A DNA stretch of 64,000 nt from Streptomyces sp. NBC_01471 (GCF_041438865.1 NZ_CP109450.1:3768501-3832500), one strand, 5' to 3'; positions 24,973 to 33,534 are shown, counted from the stretch's first letter. Numbers and translations are program-made. The notes: a model not told the origin generated them from the sequence alone.

Positions 24973-26243
24973 TCCACCCGGCTGGTCACCAGCCGCTCGT
25001 TCTCGCGGCGCGCGCTGCGCCGGCGCAGCCGGAGGATCTGGGTGACGCCCAGCGCCTCCAGGACGAAGATGGAGCAGAAGGCGATCCGGTAGTTGTCGCC
25101 CGTCGCGTCCAGCAGGACTCCGACCGCGAGCAGGGTCACCATCGACGCGATGAAGCCGCCCATGTTGACGATGCCGGACGCGGTGCCCTGGCGCTCCGGA
25201 GGGTTGGCGGGCCGCGCGAAGTCGAAGCCGATCATCGAGGCCGGACCGCAGGCGCCGAGCACCGTGCACAGCGTCAGCAGCAGCCACATCGGCGCGTGGC
25301 CGCCCGGGCAGGCGAGGGTGCACGCCCAGAGCAGTGCGGTCGCACCCACCGTGGACAGGGCGATCGGGGCCCGGGCGCCCTGGTGCCGGGCGATGATCTG
25401 CCCGTAGACCAGGCCGACGACCATGTTCGAGAGCACGATCAGGGTGAGCAGTTCGCCCGCCGTGGCCCGGGACAGGCCCTGCGCCTCCACGAGGAACGGC
25501 ATCCCCCACAGCAGCAGGAAGAACATCGCGGGGAACTGCGTGGTGAAGTGCACCCACATCCCGAGCCGGGTACCGGGTTCGCTCCAGGCCGCGGCGATCT
25601 GCCGGCGCACGGACGCGGCCCCCGGGTGCGGGGCGGGCGGCGGCTCGAACCCCTCGGGGTGGTCCTTCAGGAAGAGCAGCATCACCACCAGCACCAGCAC
25701 CCCGGCGAGCGAGCTGCCCGCGAAGGTGGCGGTCCAGCCGAGGCCGTGCAGCGTACGGGAGATGACGATGGTCGAGACGAGGTTGCCGGCCATCCCGACC
25801 AGACCCGCGAGCTGGGCGACCATCGGCCCGCGCCGGGCGGGGAACCAGCGGCTGCCGAGCCGCAGCACGCTGATGAAGGTCATGGCGTCACCGCAGCCGA
25901 GCAGCGCACGGGAGGCGAGGGCCGTGCCGTACGTGGGGGAGAACGCGAAGCCGAGCTGTCCCAGCGTGAACAGCACCACCCCGAGGGTCAGCACCTTCTT
26001 GGTGCCGAGCCGGTCCACGAGCAGGCCGACGGGTATCTGCATCCCGGCGTAGACGAGCAGCTGGAGTATGGAGAACGTGGAGAGGGCGGAGGCGTTGACG
26101 TGGAAGCGGTCGGCGGCGTCCAGACCGGCCACGCCCAGGCTGGTACGGAAGACGATCGCCACGAAGTAGACGGCGACGCCGATCGACCACACGGTGACCG
26201 CACGCCGCCCTCCCGGCGGATCGCCGGGCAGCACGGCGCTCAT
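24951..26243 (-). CDS. MFS transporter
   Basis: 430 residues from ATG 26243, overlapping the GntR gene stop by the ATGA junction. Twelve hydrophobic segments; the loop between segments 2 and 3 has GLLVDRLGTKK, the usual G-x3-D-R-x-G MFS motif, and the first segment is VWSIGVAVYFVAIVFRTSLGV. The overall pattern resembles the ACS/nitrate-sugar acid group of the major facilitator superfamily (inner membrane symporters). Co-transcription with a FadR-type GntR gene suggests a carboxylic acid-type substrate; that is inference. The 3' end carries a 15-base tandem repeat including the stop codon. Confidence 0.85.
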   Translation of the reverse strand: MSAVLPGDPPGGRRAVTVWSIGVAVYFVAIVFRTSLGVAGLDAADRFHVNASALSTFSILQLLVYAGMQIPVGLLVDRLGTKKVLTLGVVLFTLGQLGFAFSPTYGTALASRALLGCGDAMTFISVLRLGSRWFPARRGPMVAQLAGLVGMAGNLVSTIVISRTLHGLGWTATFAGSSLAGVLVLVVMLLFLKDHPEGFEPPPAPHPGAASVRRQIAAAWSEPGTRLGMWVHFTTQFPAMFFLLLWGMPFLVEAQGLSRATAGELLTLIVLSNMVVGLVYGQIIARHQGARAPIALSTVGATALLWACTLACPGGHAPMWLLLTLCTVLGACGPASMIGFDFARPANPPERQGTASGIVNMGGFIASMVTLLAVGVLLDATGDNYRIAFCSIFVLEALGVTQILRLRRRSARRENERLVTSRVEAVHVPV

Positions 26244-26893
26244 CGGTCCTCCCCGCGGGCCAGGTTCCGGATCCGGGTGACATGCCGGCGGACGACGGCG
26301 ACGGCGTCGTCGGCGTTCGCACCGCGCAGCGCTTCCAGGATCTCGCCGTGCTCGGCGAGAGTGAGGGCGGTGCGGTCGGGGTGCGCCTGGAGCACGGCGA
26401 CGCCCATCCGCAACTGCCGGTCGCGCAGCTGGTCGTAGAGGCGGGAGAGGATCTCGTTCCCGGCGCTGCGGACGATCTCCGCGTGGAAGCAGCGGTCGCT
26501 GACGGCGGCTCCGGCGAGATCGCCGGACTCCACCTGTGCGGTCTGCTCGGCCAGCAGCTCGGCGAGCCGCTCGATGAGCTGGGGGGAGGCGGGCACGGCC
26601 TTCCGCGCGGCGAACTCCTCGACCAGCAGCCGGGTTTCCACCACGTCGTGGATCTCCTGCGCGGAGACGGCGAGGACCAGGGCGCCCTTCTTCGGGTAGA
26701 GCTTGATGAGCCCTTCGACCTCCAGCTTGAGCAGCGCCTCCCGTACGGGAGTCCGGGAGACCCCCACGGCATCGGCGAGCTCGCCCTCGGTGAGGAGCGT
26801 CCCGCCCTCGTAACGGCGGTCGAGTACGGCCTGTTTGACGTGGGCGTAGACGCGGTCGGCGGCGGGGGGCTGTTTCAGCGGGGCGACGGGCAT
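26240..26893 (-). CDS. GntR-family regulator, FadR/FCD type
   Basis: 217 residues from ATG 26893 (MPVAPLKQPPAADRVYAHVKQAV); a GTG two codons upstream is possible. The winged helix-turn-helix lies at about residues 10-75 (TLLTEGELADAVGVSRTPVREALLKLEVEGLI). The remaining 130 residues are an all-helical FCD ligand domain with FHAEIVRSAGNEIL and the metal-type histidines in EHGEILEAL and RRHVTRI. FCD regulators respond to small organic acids. It overlaps and precedes the MFS transporter gene, so it probably controls it. The AT-rich 25 bases before the start (TTGTATC...TATGCT) may hold both promoter and operator. Confidence 0.88.
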   Translation of the reverse strand: MPVAPLKQPPAADRVYAHVKQAVLDRRYEGGTLLTEGELADAVGVSRTPVREALLKLEVEGLIKLYPKKGALVLAVSAQEIHDVVETRLLVEEFAARKAVPASPQLIERLAELLAEQTAQVESGDLAGAAVSDRCFHAEIVRSAGNEILSRLYDQLRDRQLRMGVAVLQAHPDRTALTLAEHGEILEALRGANADDAVAVVRRHVTRIRNLARGEDR

Positions 26894-26973
26894 GCGCACA
26901 GCATAGATACAACAGGGATGCGTCGGGGAGAGGCGTCCGCATGCCGGGACGCGAGCGGGCGGCGGCAGAGGCC

Positions 26974-27022
26974 GGCGAGCGGATGGCGGCGAGCGGATGG
27001 CGGCAGGGGCCGGCGAGCGGAT
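26974..27022. repeat. Three GGCGAGCGGAT repeats
   Basis: Copies of GGCGAGCGGAT at 26974-26984, 26988-26998 and 27012-27022 in the noncoding space between the divergent GntR and TetR genes. Period is irregular (14 and 24 bases). Confidence 0.6.
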
Positions 27023-27068
27023 CGTCCACGGCTCCCGCGCGCCGGGCACGCCTCTCCCGCTTGCCGCT

Positions 27069-27103
27069 CCTAGGGCTCCTAGGCTAAAACTAGGGTCCCT
27101 AGG
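27069..27103. promoter_or_regulatory. Operator with paired CCTAGG palindromes upstream of TetR gene
   Basis: Two similar elements, CCTAGGGCTCCTAGG at 27069-27083 and CTAGGGTCCCTAGG at 27090-27103, each nearly palindromic, flank an AT-rich centre. They lie 37 bases before the TetR start and are the likely autoregulatory operator and promoter. Confidence 0.65.
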
Positions 27104-27139
27104 AACGGATCCCGGGGAATGGCGTGAAGGGTGGGGCGC

Positions 27140-27733
27140 ATGGTGCGGGCAGGGCTGACGGCGGAGCGGGTGACGGTCGCGGGCGCCGAACTGGCGGACG
27201 AGGCGGGGCTCGGCCAGGTGACCATGTCGCAGGTGGCGCGGCGGCTCGGAGTGAAGGACGCGAGTCTCTACACGCACGTCCGCGGCCTGGAGGACCTGCG
27301 CGGACGGATCGCGTTGCTGGCGGCGGACGAGAAGACCATCCGTATCGCGGAGGCGACCGCCGGACGGGCGGGCAAGGACGCGCTGGTCGCGTTCGCCAAC
27401 GCCTGGCGGGAGTACGCCCACCGGCATCCGGGCCGCTACCTGGCGACGCAGACCCCGATCGAGATCGACCCGGAGCTGGCCGCCAAGGCACCCGGACCGC
27501 GGCGCGCGGTCGAGCTGACCTACGGAATGCTGCGCGGTTACGGACTGGCCGAGCCGGACCTGACCGACGCGGTCCGGTTGCTGCGCAGCACGTTCCACGG
27601 GTTCGTCGCCCTGGAGGCAGCGGGTGGTTTCGCACACCAGCGCTCGCCGCAGCAGTCCTGGCTCCGCGCCCTCGACGCCCTGCACACCCTCCTGGAGCAC
27701 TGGCCGCCGTCCCGAGAAGGAGACTCCTCATGA
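27140..27733 (+). CDS. TetR-family regulator
   Basis: 197 residues from ATG 27140. The helix-turn-helix is VTVAGAELADEAGLGQVTMSQVARRLGVKDASLYTHVRGLEDL, and the C-terminal ligand domain (about 80-190) resembles the WHG/TetR_C_33 type with STFHGFVALEAAGGF. It is translationally coupled (ATGA overlap) to the following alpha/beta hydrolase gene. The inducing ligand is unknown but probably a substrate or product of that hydrolase. The paired palindromes just upstream suggest autorepression. Confidence 0.9.
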   Translation: MVRAGLTAERVTVAGAELADEAGLGQVTMSQVARRLGVKDASLYTHVRGLEDLRGRIALLAADEKTIRIAEATAGRAGKDALVAFANAWREYAHRHPGRYLATQTPIEIDPELAAKAPGPRRAVELTYGMLRGYGLAEPDLTDAVRLLRSTFHGFVALEAAGGFAHQRSPQQSWLRALDALHTLLEHWPPSREGDSS

Positions 27734-28569
27734 CCGCTCCTACCACTGGCAGCGTGCGCGTGAACGGCGCGACCCTGCACTACGAAGTACGCGGCCACGG
27801 CCCGCTCCTGCTGCTGATCCCCGGAGGGACGGGCGGCGCAGCCGCCTTCGACGACATCGCTGACGGCCTCGCCGCCGCGTACACGGTGGCCACCTACGAC
27901 CCGCGCGGCATGTCCCGGAGCGCACTGGACGATCCCGAGGCCGAGCAGCACGTGGCCGAACACGCCGACGACGCACTCCGGATACTGGAACTGCTGTCGC
28001 CCGGCGAGCCCGCCCGGGTGTTCGGCGCCAGCTCGGGCGCGATCGTTGCCCTGCACCTGCTCACCACCCATCCCGAACGCGTCGAGCGCGTCGTGGCGCA
28101 CGAGCCCCCGGCGGTCATGGTCCTGCCGGACGCCGCCGACCATCGCGAGCTCATCGCGCGGGTGCGGGAGACGTTCCGCACGCAAGGGCTCATGCCGGCC
28201 ATGGCCGTGTTCGCCGCGGGCCTGAAGAAGGACGACGACGCCGGCGAACCGAAGACCGGGGCCGAGCTTCCTCCGCAGGCGGCTGCGCGGGCCGAACGGA
28301 CGATGGCCGACCTGCCGTACTTCGTCGGGCGCATCGTGCCCGGCTTCATGTCCTACACCCCGGACCTCAACCGGCTCACGGCTCTGGCGGATCAGCTCGT
28401 GCTCGCCGCCGGCCAGGAGTCCCGTGGCGAACTCACCTACCGCCCGGCCGCCTTCCTGGCCGGCCATCTCGGCCTGGAACTCCGGCACTTCCCCGGCGGT
28501 CACATCGGCCTGACCACACATCCGGCCCAGTTCGGGGAACGGCTGCGTGCGGTATTCGGCGCCCAGTAG
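27730..28569 (+). CDS. Alpha/beta hydrolase
   Basis: 279 residues. Oxyanion region LLLIPGGTGG, nucleophile elbow GASSG with Ser101, catalytic-type Asp probably in the region after strand 6, and His in FPGGHIGLTTHP. No signal peptide; cytoplasmic. Overlaps the TetR gene by four bases, so the two are co-expressed. Substrate unknown; esterase, lactonase or haloperoxidase-like activities are all possible in this superfamily. Confidence 0.88.
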   Translation: MTAPTTGSVRVNGATLHYEVRGHGPLLLLIPGGTGGAAAFDDIADGLAAAYTVATYDPRGMSRSALDDPEAEQHVAEHADDALRILELLSPGEPARVFGASSGAIVALHLLTTHPERVERVVAHEPPAVMVLPDAADHRELIARVRETFRTQGLMPAMAVFAAGLKKDDDAGEPKTGAELPPQAAARAERTMADLPYFVGRIVPGFMSYTPDLNRLTALADQLVLAAGQESRGELTYRPAAFLAGHLGLELRHFPGGHIGLTTHPAQFGERLRAVFGAQ

Positions 28570-28747
28570 GCCGAGACACTCCCCGGCCCGTGACGGGCAG
28601 ACGCCCCGAGGCGCCGGGAACCCGGACGGCTTCGGACGTGTCTACCGCAGTGCAACGCCAAACACCACCAAGGGTGCAACCAGTGTCCACCTTCCGTAAG
28701 TTGAGCGCGGCCACCTGCGCAACGGAGTGGGGCCGCCGTCCCCGCCG

Positions 28748-29152
28748 TCACTGCGCGACACCCGTCAACAGCCATCGCCGCACGGGGACTTCGAGCAGTA
28801 CACGTCCTCCGCCCGGGCGGTGGGGGACCGTGACGTCCCATGCGTACTTCGCCGCGAACGCGGCCTTCACCTCGTCGGGAAACCCGTCGTGGCGGAGATG
28901 AACCTCTCCCTCCGCCACGACGGGGGACCGGCCGTCCTCCAGCGCCAGGGAGACCCGCGGATTCTCCCGGAGGTTGCGCACCTTGACCGAGCCGCTGTCC
29001 ACGCCGATCCACCAGCTGCCCCGGAGAAAGACGAACCACACCGGCGTCACGTGGGGTGACCCGTCGGGACGGACCCCGCACAGCCAGACGGTGCGCTCGG
29101 CGGCCAGACGGTGCAGGACGGCGGGGTCAATCGGCGGCTCGGCGGTACTCAT
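28748..29152 (-). CDS. Pyridoxamine 5'-phosphate oxidase-fold protein (F420- or FMN-binding type)
   Basis: 134 residues from ATG 29152 (MSTAEPPIDPAVLHRLAAERTVWLCGV); ATG 29170 is an alternative. The split-barrel signature is WLCGVRPDGSPHVTPVWFVFLRGSWWIGVDSGSVKVRNLRENPRVSLALED. This matches the family of small flavin/F420-dependent reductases common in actinobacteria. It stands alone between convergent and divergent neighbours. Cofactor and substrate cannot be decided from sequence. Confidence 0.82.
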   Translation of the reverse strand: MSTAEPPIDPAVLHRLAAERTVWLCGVRPDGSPHVTPVWFVFLRGSWWIGVDSGSVKVRNLRENPRVSLALEDGRSPVVAEGEVHLRHDGFPDEVKAAFAAKYAWDVTVPHRPGGGRVLLEVPVRRWLLTGVAQ

Positions 29153-29351
29153 CCGCCCATTCCAGTCCATGCGTCCATCGCCCCGCATCGGCCCGCAGCC
29201 GCTGACACACCGGACTTTCGACCTACGCCTGCCCGGTCTGTCCACGGCGTGTACGGCGTGGACGTGCACGGCGTGTCTGCGCGGATGTCACATCGAGCCG
29301 AGCTGTTCCGTCGTATCCGTGTAGGCATCGATCACGACAGAGGAGTCCATC

Positions 29352-29828
29352 ATGGGTCCCCGTATCAACATGTTCGAGAACGCGGTCGCGGGCAAGGTCT
29401 GGAAGCACATCATCGCGGCGAACAAGGCGATCGTCGCATCGTCGGCGCTGCCCGTCGCGACGCAGGAGCTGGTGAAGATCCGCGCGAGCCAGATCAACGG
29501 GTGCGGCGCCTGTCTCGACATGCACACCAAGGAGGCCACCGCGGCCGGTGAGACCGCGGACCGGCTCAATCTGATCGCCGCCTGGCGGGAGACCACGGTC
29601 TTCACCGAGGCCGAGCGCGCGGCTCTGGAGCTGGCGGAGCAGGGCACCCGCCTCGCCGACGCGGCCGGCGGCGTCACGGACGAGGCCTGGGCCGACGCCG
29701 CCAAGCACTACGACGAGGACCAGCTCGCCGCCCTGGTGTCCCAGATCGCCATCATCAACGCCTTCAACCGCGGCAACGTCATGATCAAGCAGCCCGGCGG
29801 CGGCTACGAGGTCGGCATGCTCGGATAA
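29352..29828 (+). CDS. AhpD-like carboxymuconolactone decarboxylase-family protein
   Basis: 158 residues from ATG 29352, with AGAGGAG upstream. The redox motif is NGCGACLDMHTKEA: a Cys-x-x-Cys pair and the downstream His of AhpD-type peroxidases. The helical core (IINAFNRGNVMIKQ) closes the domain. Such proteins reduce peroxides or pass electrons to peroxiredoxins; others are decarboxylases. The CxxC favours the alkylhydroperoxidase subgroup. It stands alone, cytoplasmic. Confidence 0.88.
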   Translation: MGPRINMFENAVAGKVWKHIIAANKAIVASSALPVATQELVKIRASQINGCGACLDMHTKEATAAGETADRLNLIAAWRETTVFTEAERAALELAEQGTRLADAAGGVTDEAWADAAKHYDEDQLAALVSQIAIINAFNRGNVMIKQPGGGYEVGMLG

Positions 29829-30040
29829 TGCGGACCAATCGGCCGGGGGCCGGACACCGCCCCGTACCGGCGGCGCCAACCCGAGACGCCGCCGGTACGG
29901 GCGCACCCCTTGTCAACGGCTCTCAGAACATGACCGATCCGCAGCTTTTCCGATGTCATTCACTCGCAATCGTGAACCTCCCGCATTCGACTGGCATATG
30001 TCATTTGCACCCCTTTACCTTCCGCGTGGAGGTGGTCCAC

Positions 30041-31015
30041 ATGGACGAACAGAGCACACAGCCCGACGTGTGCAGGCGAACCGAGGCATTGGACATCAGC
30101 GACTTCGTCTACGGGGCGACGGGAACGCGCCTGCGAAGGCTGACCATGCCGGACGGATCCCACTGGTTCCCGGCGGTGGATGTCTGCCGGGAGCTCGGTT
30201 ACAGCAACTCCAGGACTGCGGTGCGCGATCACGTCCCAGGGGGGCACCGAGACATTCTTGAGACCGTAGCTGGAGCCTACGGTCTCAAGATTCCCGCAGG
30301 TAGAGAGTGGCGTCGAGACCTGAATGTCATCGACCTACAGGGACTCGTCCTGCTCGTCAACGGGAGTACGAAGCCGTCGTGCCGGCCCTTCAAGGAATGG
30401 GTCTCGGAGGTTGTCCAGACCATCCAGCGCACCGGTTCCTACAGTCTCCCGACAGCAGAGATTCAGCCACCCGAACCGACGGCCCCAGTGGCGTACACCA
30501 TGCCGGAACAGATGGTGGAAGCAATCATCCGCCTTGAGGAGCGCAACATACGGCTCGACGAAGAGTTCGCGTCCGCGCAGCGCGAACGCCTCGCCATGGA
30601 GCGGGAACATCTCGCACTCCAACGCGAATCCCTTTCGATACAGCGGGAGATGCTCGCCGCACAACAGACCACTGCCCGATCCGCCGAGCGGATCGCGGAC
30701 CGGTTCGGCACCGTGCCCGCCAGTCCAGAGATCCCGGACGGGCGCCCCTCCCGCCCGACCACAGAGGCCGTACTGGCCGACTGGAAGACGCGCATGTCGG
30801 TGACCGAGGACGTCTGGGCGGTAGCCCTCACCATCGCCCCGCCGCTGGCGGACACCGGCGAGCTGCGACTGCCGCTGGAGTCCATCGCGACCAGGACCGG
30901 TCTCCCGGCGCACCGCGTCAACGAGTGCCTGCGGTTCATGCGCAAGCACGCGTGCATCCACCCCGTGGGGGCGGCGGCGGACGGAGCGCCGGTGTACGTG
31001 CTCAACCGCCCATGA
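30041..31015 (+). CDS. Bro-N domain DNA-binding protein
   Basis: 324 residues from ATG 30041, with GGAGGTGG upstream. Residues about 15-130 form a Bro-N domain (LTMPDGSHWFPAVDVCRELGYSNSR, VIDLQGLVLLVNGSTKPSCRPFKEWV and the closing VVQTIQRTGSY), as in phage antirepressors. Residues about 160-225 are a Glu/Arg/Gln-rich coiled coil. The C-terminal 80 residues look like a winged-helix-type domain (LPLESIATRTGLPAHRVNECLRFMRKHACIHPV). No integrase or other phage gene is nearby. The 200 bases upstream and the N-terminal part have lower GC than the surroundings, a sign of transfer. Regulator role inferred; target unknown. A strong 13-bp hairpin lies inside the coding sequence. Confidence 0.8.
   Translation: MDEQSTQPDVCRRTEALDISDFVYGATGTRLRRLTMPDGSHWFPAVDVCRELGYSNSRTAVRDHVPGGHRDILETVAGAYGLKIPAGREWRRDLNVIDLQGLVLLVNGSTKPSCRPFKEWVSEVVQTIQRTGSYSLPTAEIQPPEPTAPVAYTMPEQMVEAIIRLEERNIRLDEEFASAQRERLAMEREHLALQRESLSIQREMLAAQQTTARSAERIADRFGTVPASPEIPDGRPSRPTTEAVLADWKTRMSVTEDVWAVALTIAPPLADTGELRLPLESIATRTGLPAHRVNECLRFMRKHACIHPVGAAADGAPVYVLNRP
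30257..30289 (+). repeat. Hairpin inside the Bro-N coding region
   Basis: Perfect 13-bp arms CTTGAGACCGTAG and CTACGGTCTCAAG with a 7-base loop, codons for about residues 73-83. A stem this strong in a coding region could cause pausing, attenuation or protein binding. Confidence 0.85.
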
Positions 31016-31076
31016 CCCGTCTCTGCGGGGAACGGCGAGAGCGGCTTCAGCGCGCCGTGAAGCCGCCCCGCGGGGC

Positions 31077-31814
31077 TCAGTGCCGGTCGATGACCGAGCG
31101 GATCCACTTGAGCTGCTGGGAGACCTGGCCGGCCCCCGCGAACTTCTCCCGGTCGGAGCCGAAGAAGACCCCGATGAGCGTCTCGCTGCCGCGCGGGCCG
31201 ATGGTCATCACCGGGCCACCGGAGTCACCGCCGGCGGGAATCCCGGAGACCTTCTGCGCGCAGAAGTCCGTCCCGCCCGGCACGGCAAGTCCGTCGCACC
31301 CGGGTGCGTCCGACCGCAGAACACGCAGCTTCGACTGCTTGACCACAGGCGACTGGCAGGTGTTCTCGTCCCCCGTGCAGGTCGCACCCCACCCGTACTG
31401 CTGCACGAGCTGACCGGGGCGAGCCGCGACCGTGGCGAGCCGCGCCACCCGGACCTTCATCGGCGGCACTTTGATCAGCATCATGTCGGCCTTCGCACTG
31501 CCCACCCGGCTGCCCTTCACCGGGTGCACCGTGGTGCCCTTCCGCTCGTCGAGGTTGCCGACCCGGAACGAGATCCGGGAGTCGGCGACGGGCTCCGCCT
31601 GCTCGAAGAAGCAGTGCGAAGCGCTGATGATCCACTGCGACGAGATCGCCGTGCCGGTGCACTCCTGCTTACCGTCGACCACCATGCGCACCGCCCACGG
31701 TGCATAGGTGCTCACCGACCCTCCGATGACGGCGGAAGCCGGTGCGGCCGACATCAGACCGCCCGCCACCAGCAGCGAGACGGTCAGCAGAAGAACACGA
31801 ATACGGTGCACCAT
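31077..31814 (-). CDS. Secreted trypsin-like serine protease
   Basis: 245 residues from ATG 31814, with AGGAGAAGGGAG upstream. A signal peptide (about 1-28, cleavage after ASA) leads directly into VIGGSV, so the mature enzyme may have no propeptide. The chymotrypsin-fold triad is His67 (SASHC), Asp110 (AKADMMLI) and Ser198 (GGDSGGP). Six cysteines suggest disulphides. Residues around GCDGLAVPGGTDFC precede the active serine, and the S1-pocket residue is not obviously Asp, so trypsin-like specificity is not certain. It is divergent from the sigma-factor gene, with 298 bases between. Confidence 0.9.
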   Translation of the reverse strand: MVHRIRVLLLTVSLLVAGGLMSAAPASAVIGGSVSTYAPWAVRMVVDGKQECTGTAISSQWIISASHCFFEQAEPVADSRISFRVGNLDERKGTTVHPVKGSRVGSAKADMMLIKVPPMKVRVARLATVAARPGQLVQQYGWGATCTGDENTCQSPVVKQSKLRVLRSDAPGCDGLAVPGGTDFCAQKVSGIPAGGDSGGPVMTIGPRGSETLIGVFFGSDREKFAGAGQVSQQLKWIRSVIDRH

Positions 31815-32112
31815 CCGAAGCAACTCCCTTCTCCTGCGGGGCTCGCGGCCTCTGCGGCGCGGACCCCGCTCCAGCCATCTCAGGACCGGACGGCCTCACT
31901 GGTAAGACGCTGCCCGGAGACGATTCGCCCAGCTCCACTCGGAGCGACATCGAATCGAGACGGGGCGGGGACATCGCGGGTGCTCCCGCGTCACACCGCT
32001 GCCGCGGCAGCGGTGGAAAAGAGGATGCTCCTGCCCCGCGACATCCCGCCGTCTCACGTAGTCAAGGGGGTATGCACGGGGATCACGGCACAAGAGAACC
32101 GACGGGGGCCGA
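31815..32112. other. Divergent intergenic region between protease and sigma-factor genes
   Basis: 298 bases, no convincing gene. It must contain promoters of both the minus-strand protease and the plus-strand sigma factor. The stretch 32040-32100 is somewhat AT-richer, but I could not assign a reliable -35/-10 pair or operator. Confidence 0.4.
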
Positions 32113-32619
32113 GTGAAATCAGCACAGGAGGATCAGTACCTGGAGTTCGTGGCCGAGAGAGCGAAGGCGCTGTACCGCTCGGCGTACGTCCTCGCGGCCG
32201 GTGACACACATCTCGCCGAGGACCTCGTCCAGGAGACCCTCAGCCGGGTGTACGTGCACTGGAAACGGGTGGCCAGAGCGGACAGCCCCGCGGCCTACGC
32301 CCAGACGATTCTGGTCCGCACCTCCCTCACCCTGCGGCGTCGGCGAAGCTCGGGCGAGCGCCCCACCGGACACCTGCCCGACAGCGCGGCGGCCGGCCCG
32401 GACGCCGCACTGCGGCTCACCCTGCTGGACGCGCTCGGCCAACTACCGCCCCGGGACCGTGCGGTGCTGCTGCTGCGCTACTGGGAGGACCGCAGCATCG
32501 AGGAGACCGCCAAGATGCTCAAGCTCAGCAGCGGGGCGGTCCGCTCCCAGGGCACCCGGGCACTCAACAGGGTGCGCGCGCTGCTCGGCGACAGCCTGTC
32601 CGACCTCGTTCCGCACTGA
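32113..32619 (+). CDS. SigE-family RNA polymerase sigma factor (ECF type)
   Basis: 168 residues from GTG 32113, with GGGGG 5 bases upstream. Sigma region 2 shows DTHLAEDLVQETLSRVYVHW; region 4 helix-turn-helix is LPPRDRAVLLLRYWEDRSIEETAKMLKLSSGAVRSQGTRALNRVRALL. The size and WKRV...SPAAYAQTIL linker are typical of the actinobacterial group annotated as SigE family, which is distinct from the cell-envelope factor SigE of S. coelicolor. The next gene, 66 bases downstream, encodes a single-span membrane protein that may be its anti-sigma factor. Confidence 0.9.
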   Translation: MKSAQEDQYLEFVAERAKALYRSAYVLAAGDTHLAEDLVQETLSRVYVHWKRVARADSPAAYAQTILVRTSLTLRRRRSSGERPTGHLPDSAAAGPDAALRLTLLDALGQLPPRDRAVLLLRYWEDRSIEETAKMLKLSSGAVRSQGTRALNRVRALLGDSLSDLVPH

Positions 32620-32685
32620 GCACCGGTGCACACAGGCCGAAACCATCGCGAGACCCCCATCAGTGACAGAAAAGGTGGCGCCAGC

Positions 32686-33507
32686 ATGCCCTTCGAAGCA
32701 GACCTCGCACACGCCCTGAACCGCACGGCCGACTCCCTCGAACCCGATCTCACCGCGCTCACGAGCGGGGCCGTCGAGCGCGGACGGAGCCGCAGCCGGC
32801 GCCGGCGCAACGCCGGACTCATCGCCGGGGTCGGCGCCTGCGCCGCGATCGCGGCAGCCGGACTGGTGCTCCCCGGCGCGCTCGCCGGGGCTTCCGAAGG
32901 TTCCGACATGCAAGCGGTGGCGCTGGCGATGCCCCGTTCCGCGATCACCGGCACCCAGATGATCAACGCGGTGAAGAAGACGTTCCCCGGGAGCCGGTTC
33001 GCCCAGGAGCACGGACAGAGCAACAACCCGTCGGATCCGTCCGGCGGGTGGGTCGCCAACGGCGAAGTGGACGTCAACGACGGGCACGGCGCCGCCGGGG
33101 TCGGTGTCTCGGCCATGCGGCTCAAGCTGCCGCTCAAGGACGGCGAAGGGCTGAACTGCGACCAGACGGCCGGGCGCCGCAAGGCCGGTGACACCTGCAA
33201 GGTGAGCGAGCTGCCGAGCAGCGCCGCGCTTCCGGGCGGAGCCCTGGTGATGTCGGAGAAGATCGCGGAAAGGCAGCCGATCGGTGCCGACCCCGTCCCC
33301 GCCTCCGAGGTCGCTCACCGCTGGACGACGACGGTGACCCTGAAGTCGACCGGCGCCCAGCTCCAGCTGGTGCAGTGGAACACCACCGGCGAGTCCGGTG
33401 GAAACCGGCCGAAGCCGACCCGTGACACTCCCCCGCTCTCCCAGAAGCAGGCGGTGACCGCACTCACCGGTTCCGCCTGGGCACCGATCCTCGGTGCCGT
33501 CGGCTGA
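32686..33507 (+). CDS. Membrane protein adjacent to sigma factor (possible anti-sigma or sigma-regulated protein)
   Basis: 273 residues from ATG 32686. Residues 1-40 are cytoplasmic (LAHALNRTADSLEPDLTALTSG, then the basic RGRSRSRRRRN), followed by one membrane span at about 43-68 and an extracellular domain of about 200 residues without a recognised family. Two cysteines (NCDQTAGRRKAGDTC) may form an external disulphide. By position and topology (N-in, one span, external domain) it resembles anti-sigma partners, but it lacks a ZAS zinc motif (HxxxCxxC), so this is only inference. It is probably co-transcribed with the sigma factor. Confidence 0.7.
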   Translation: MPFEADLAHALNRTADSLEPDLTALTSGAVERGRSRSRRRRNAGLIAGVGACAAIAAAGLVLPGALAGASEGSDMQAVALAMPRSAITGTQMINAVKKTFPGSRFAQEHGQSNNPSDPSGGWVANGEVDVNDGHGAAGVGVSAMRLKLPLKDGEGLNCDQTAGRRKAGDTCKVSELPSSAALPGGALVMSEKIAERQPIGADPVPASEVAHRWTTTVTLKSTGAQLQLVQWNTTGESGGNRPKPTRDTPPLSQKQAVTALTGSAWAPILGAVG

Positions 33508-33534
33508 CCCCTCGCATGGCCGAGAACGAGGGCA

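Noticed and set aside
29828..31015. Prophage or integrative element around the Bro-N gene
   Set aside because: No integrase, attachment repeats, tRNA or structural phage genes were found in the flanks.
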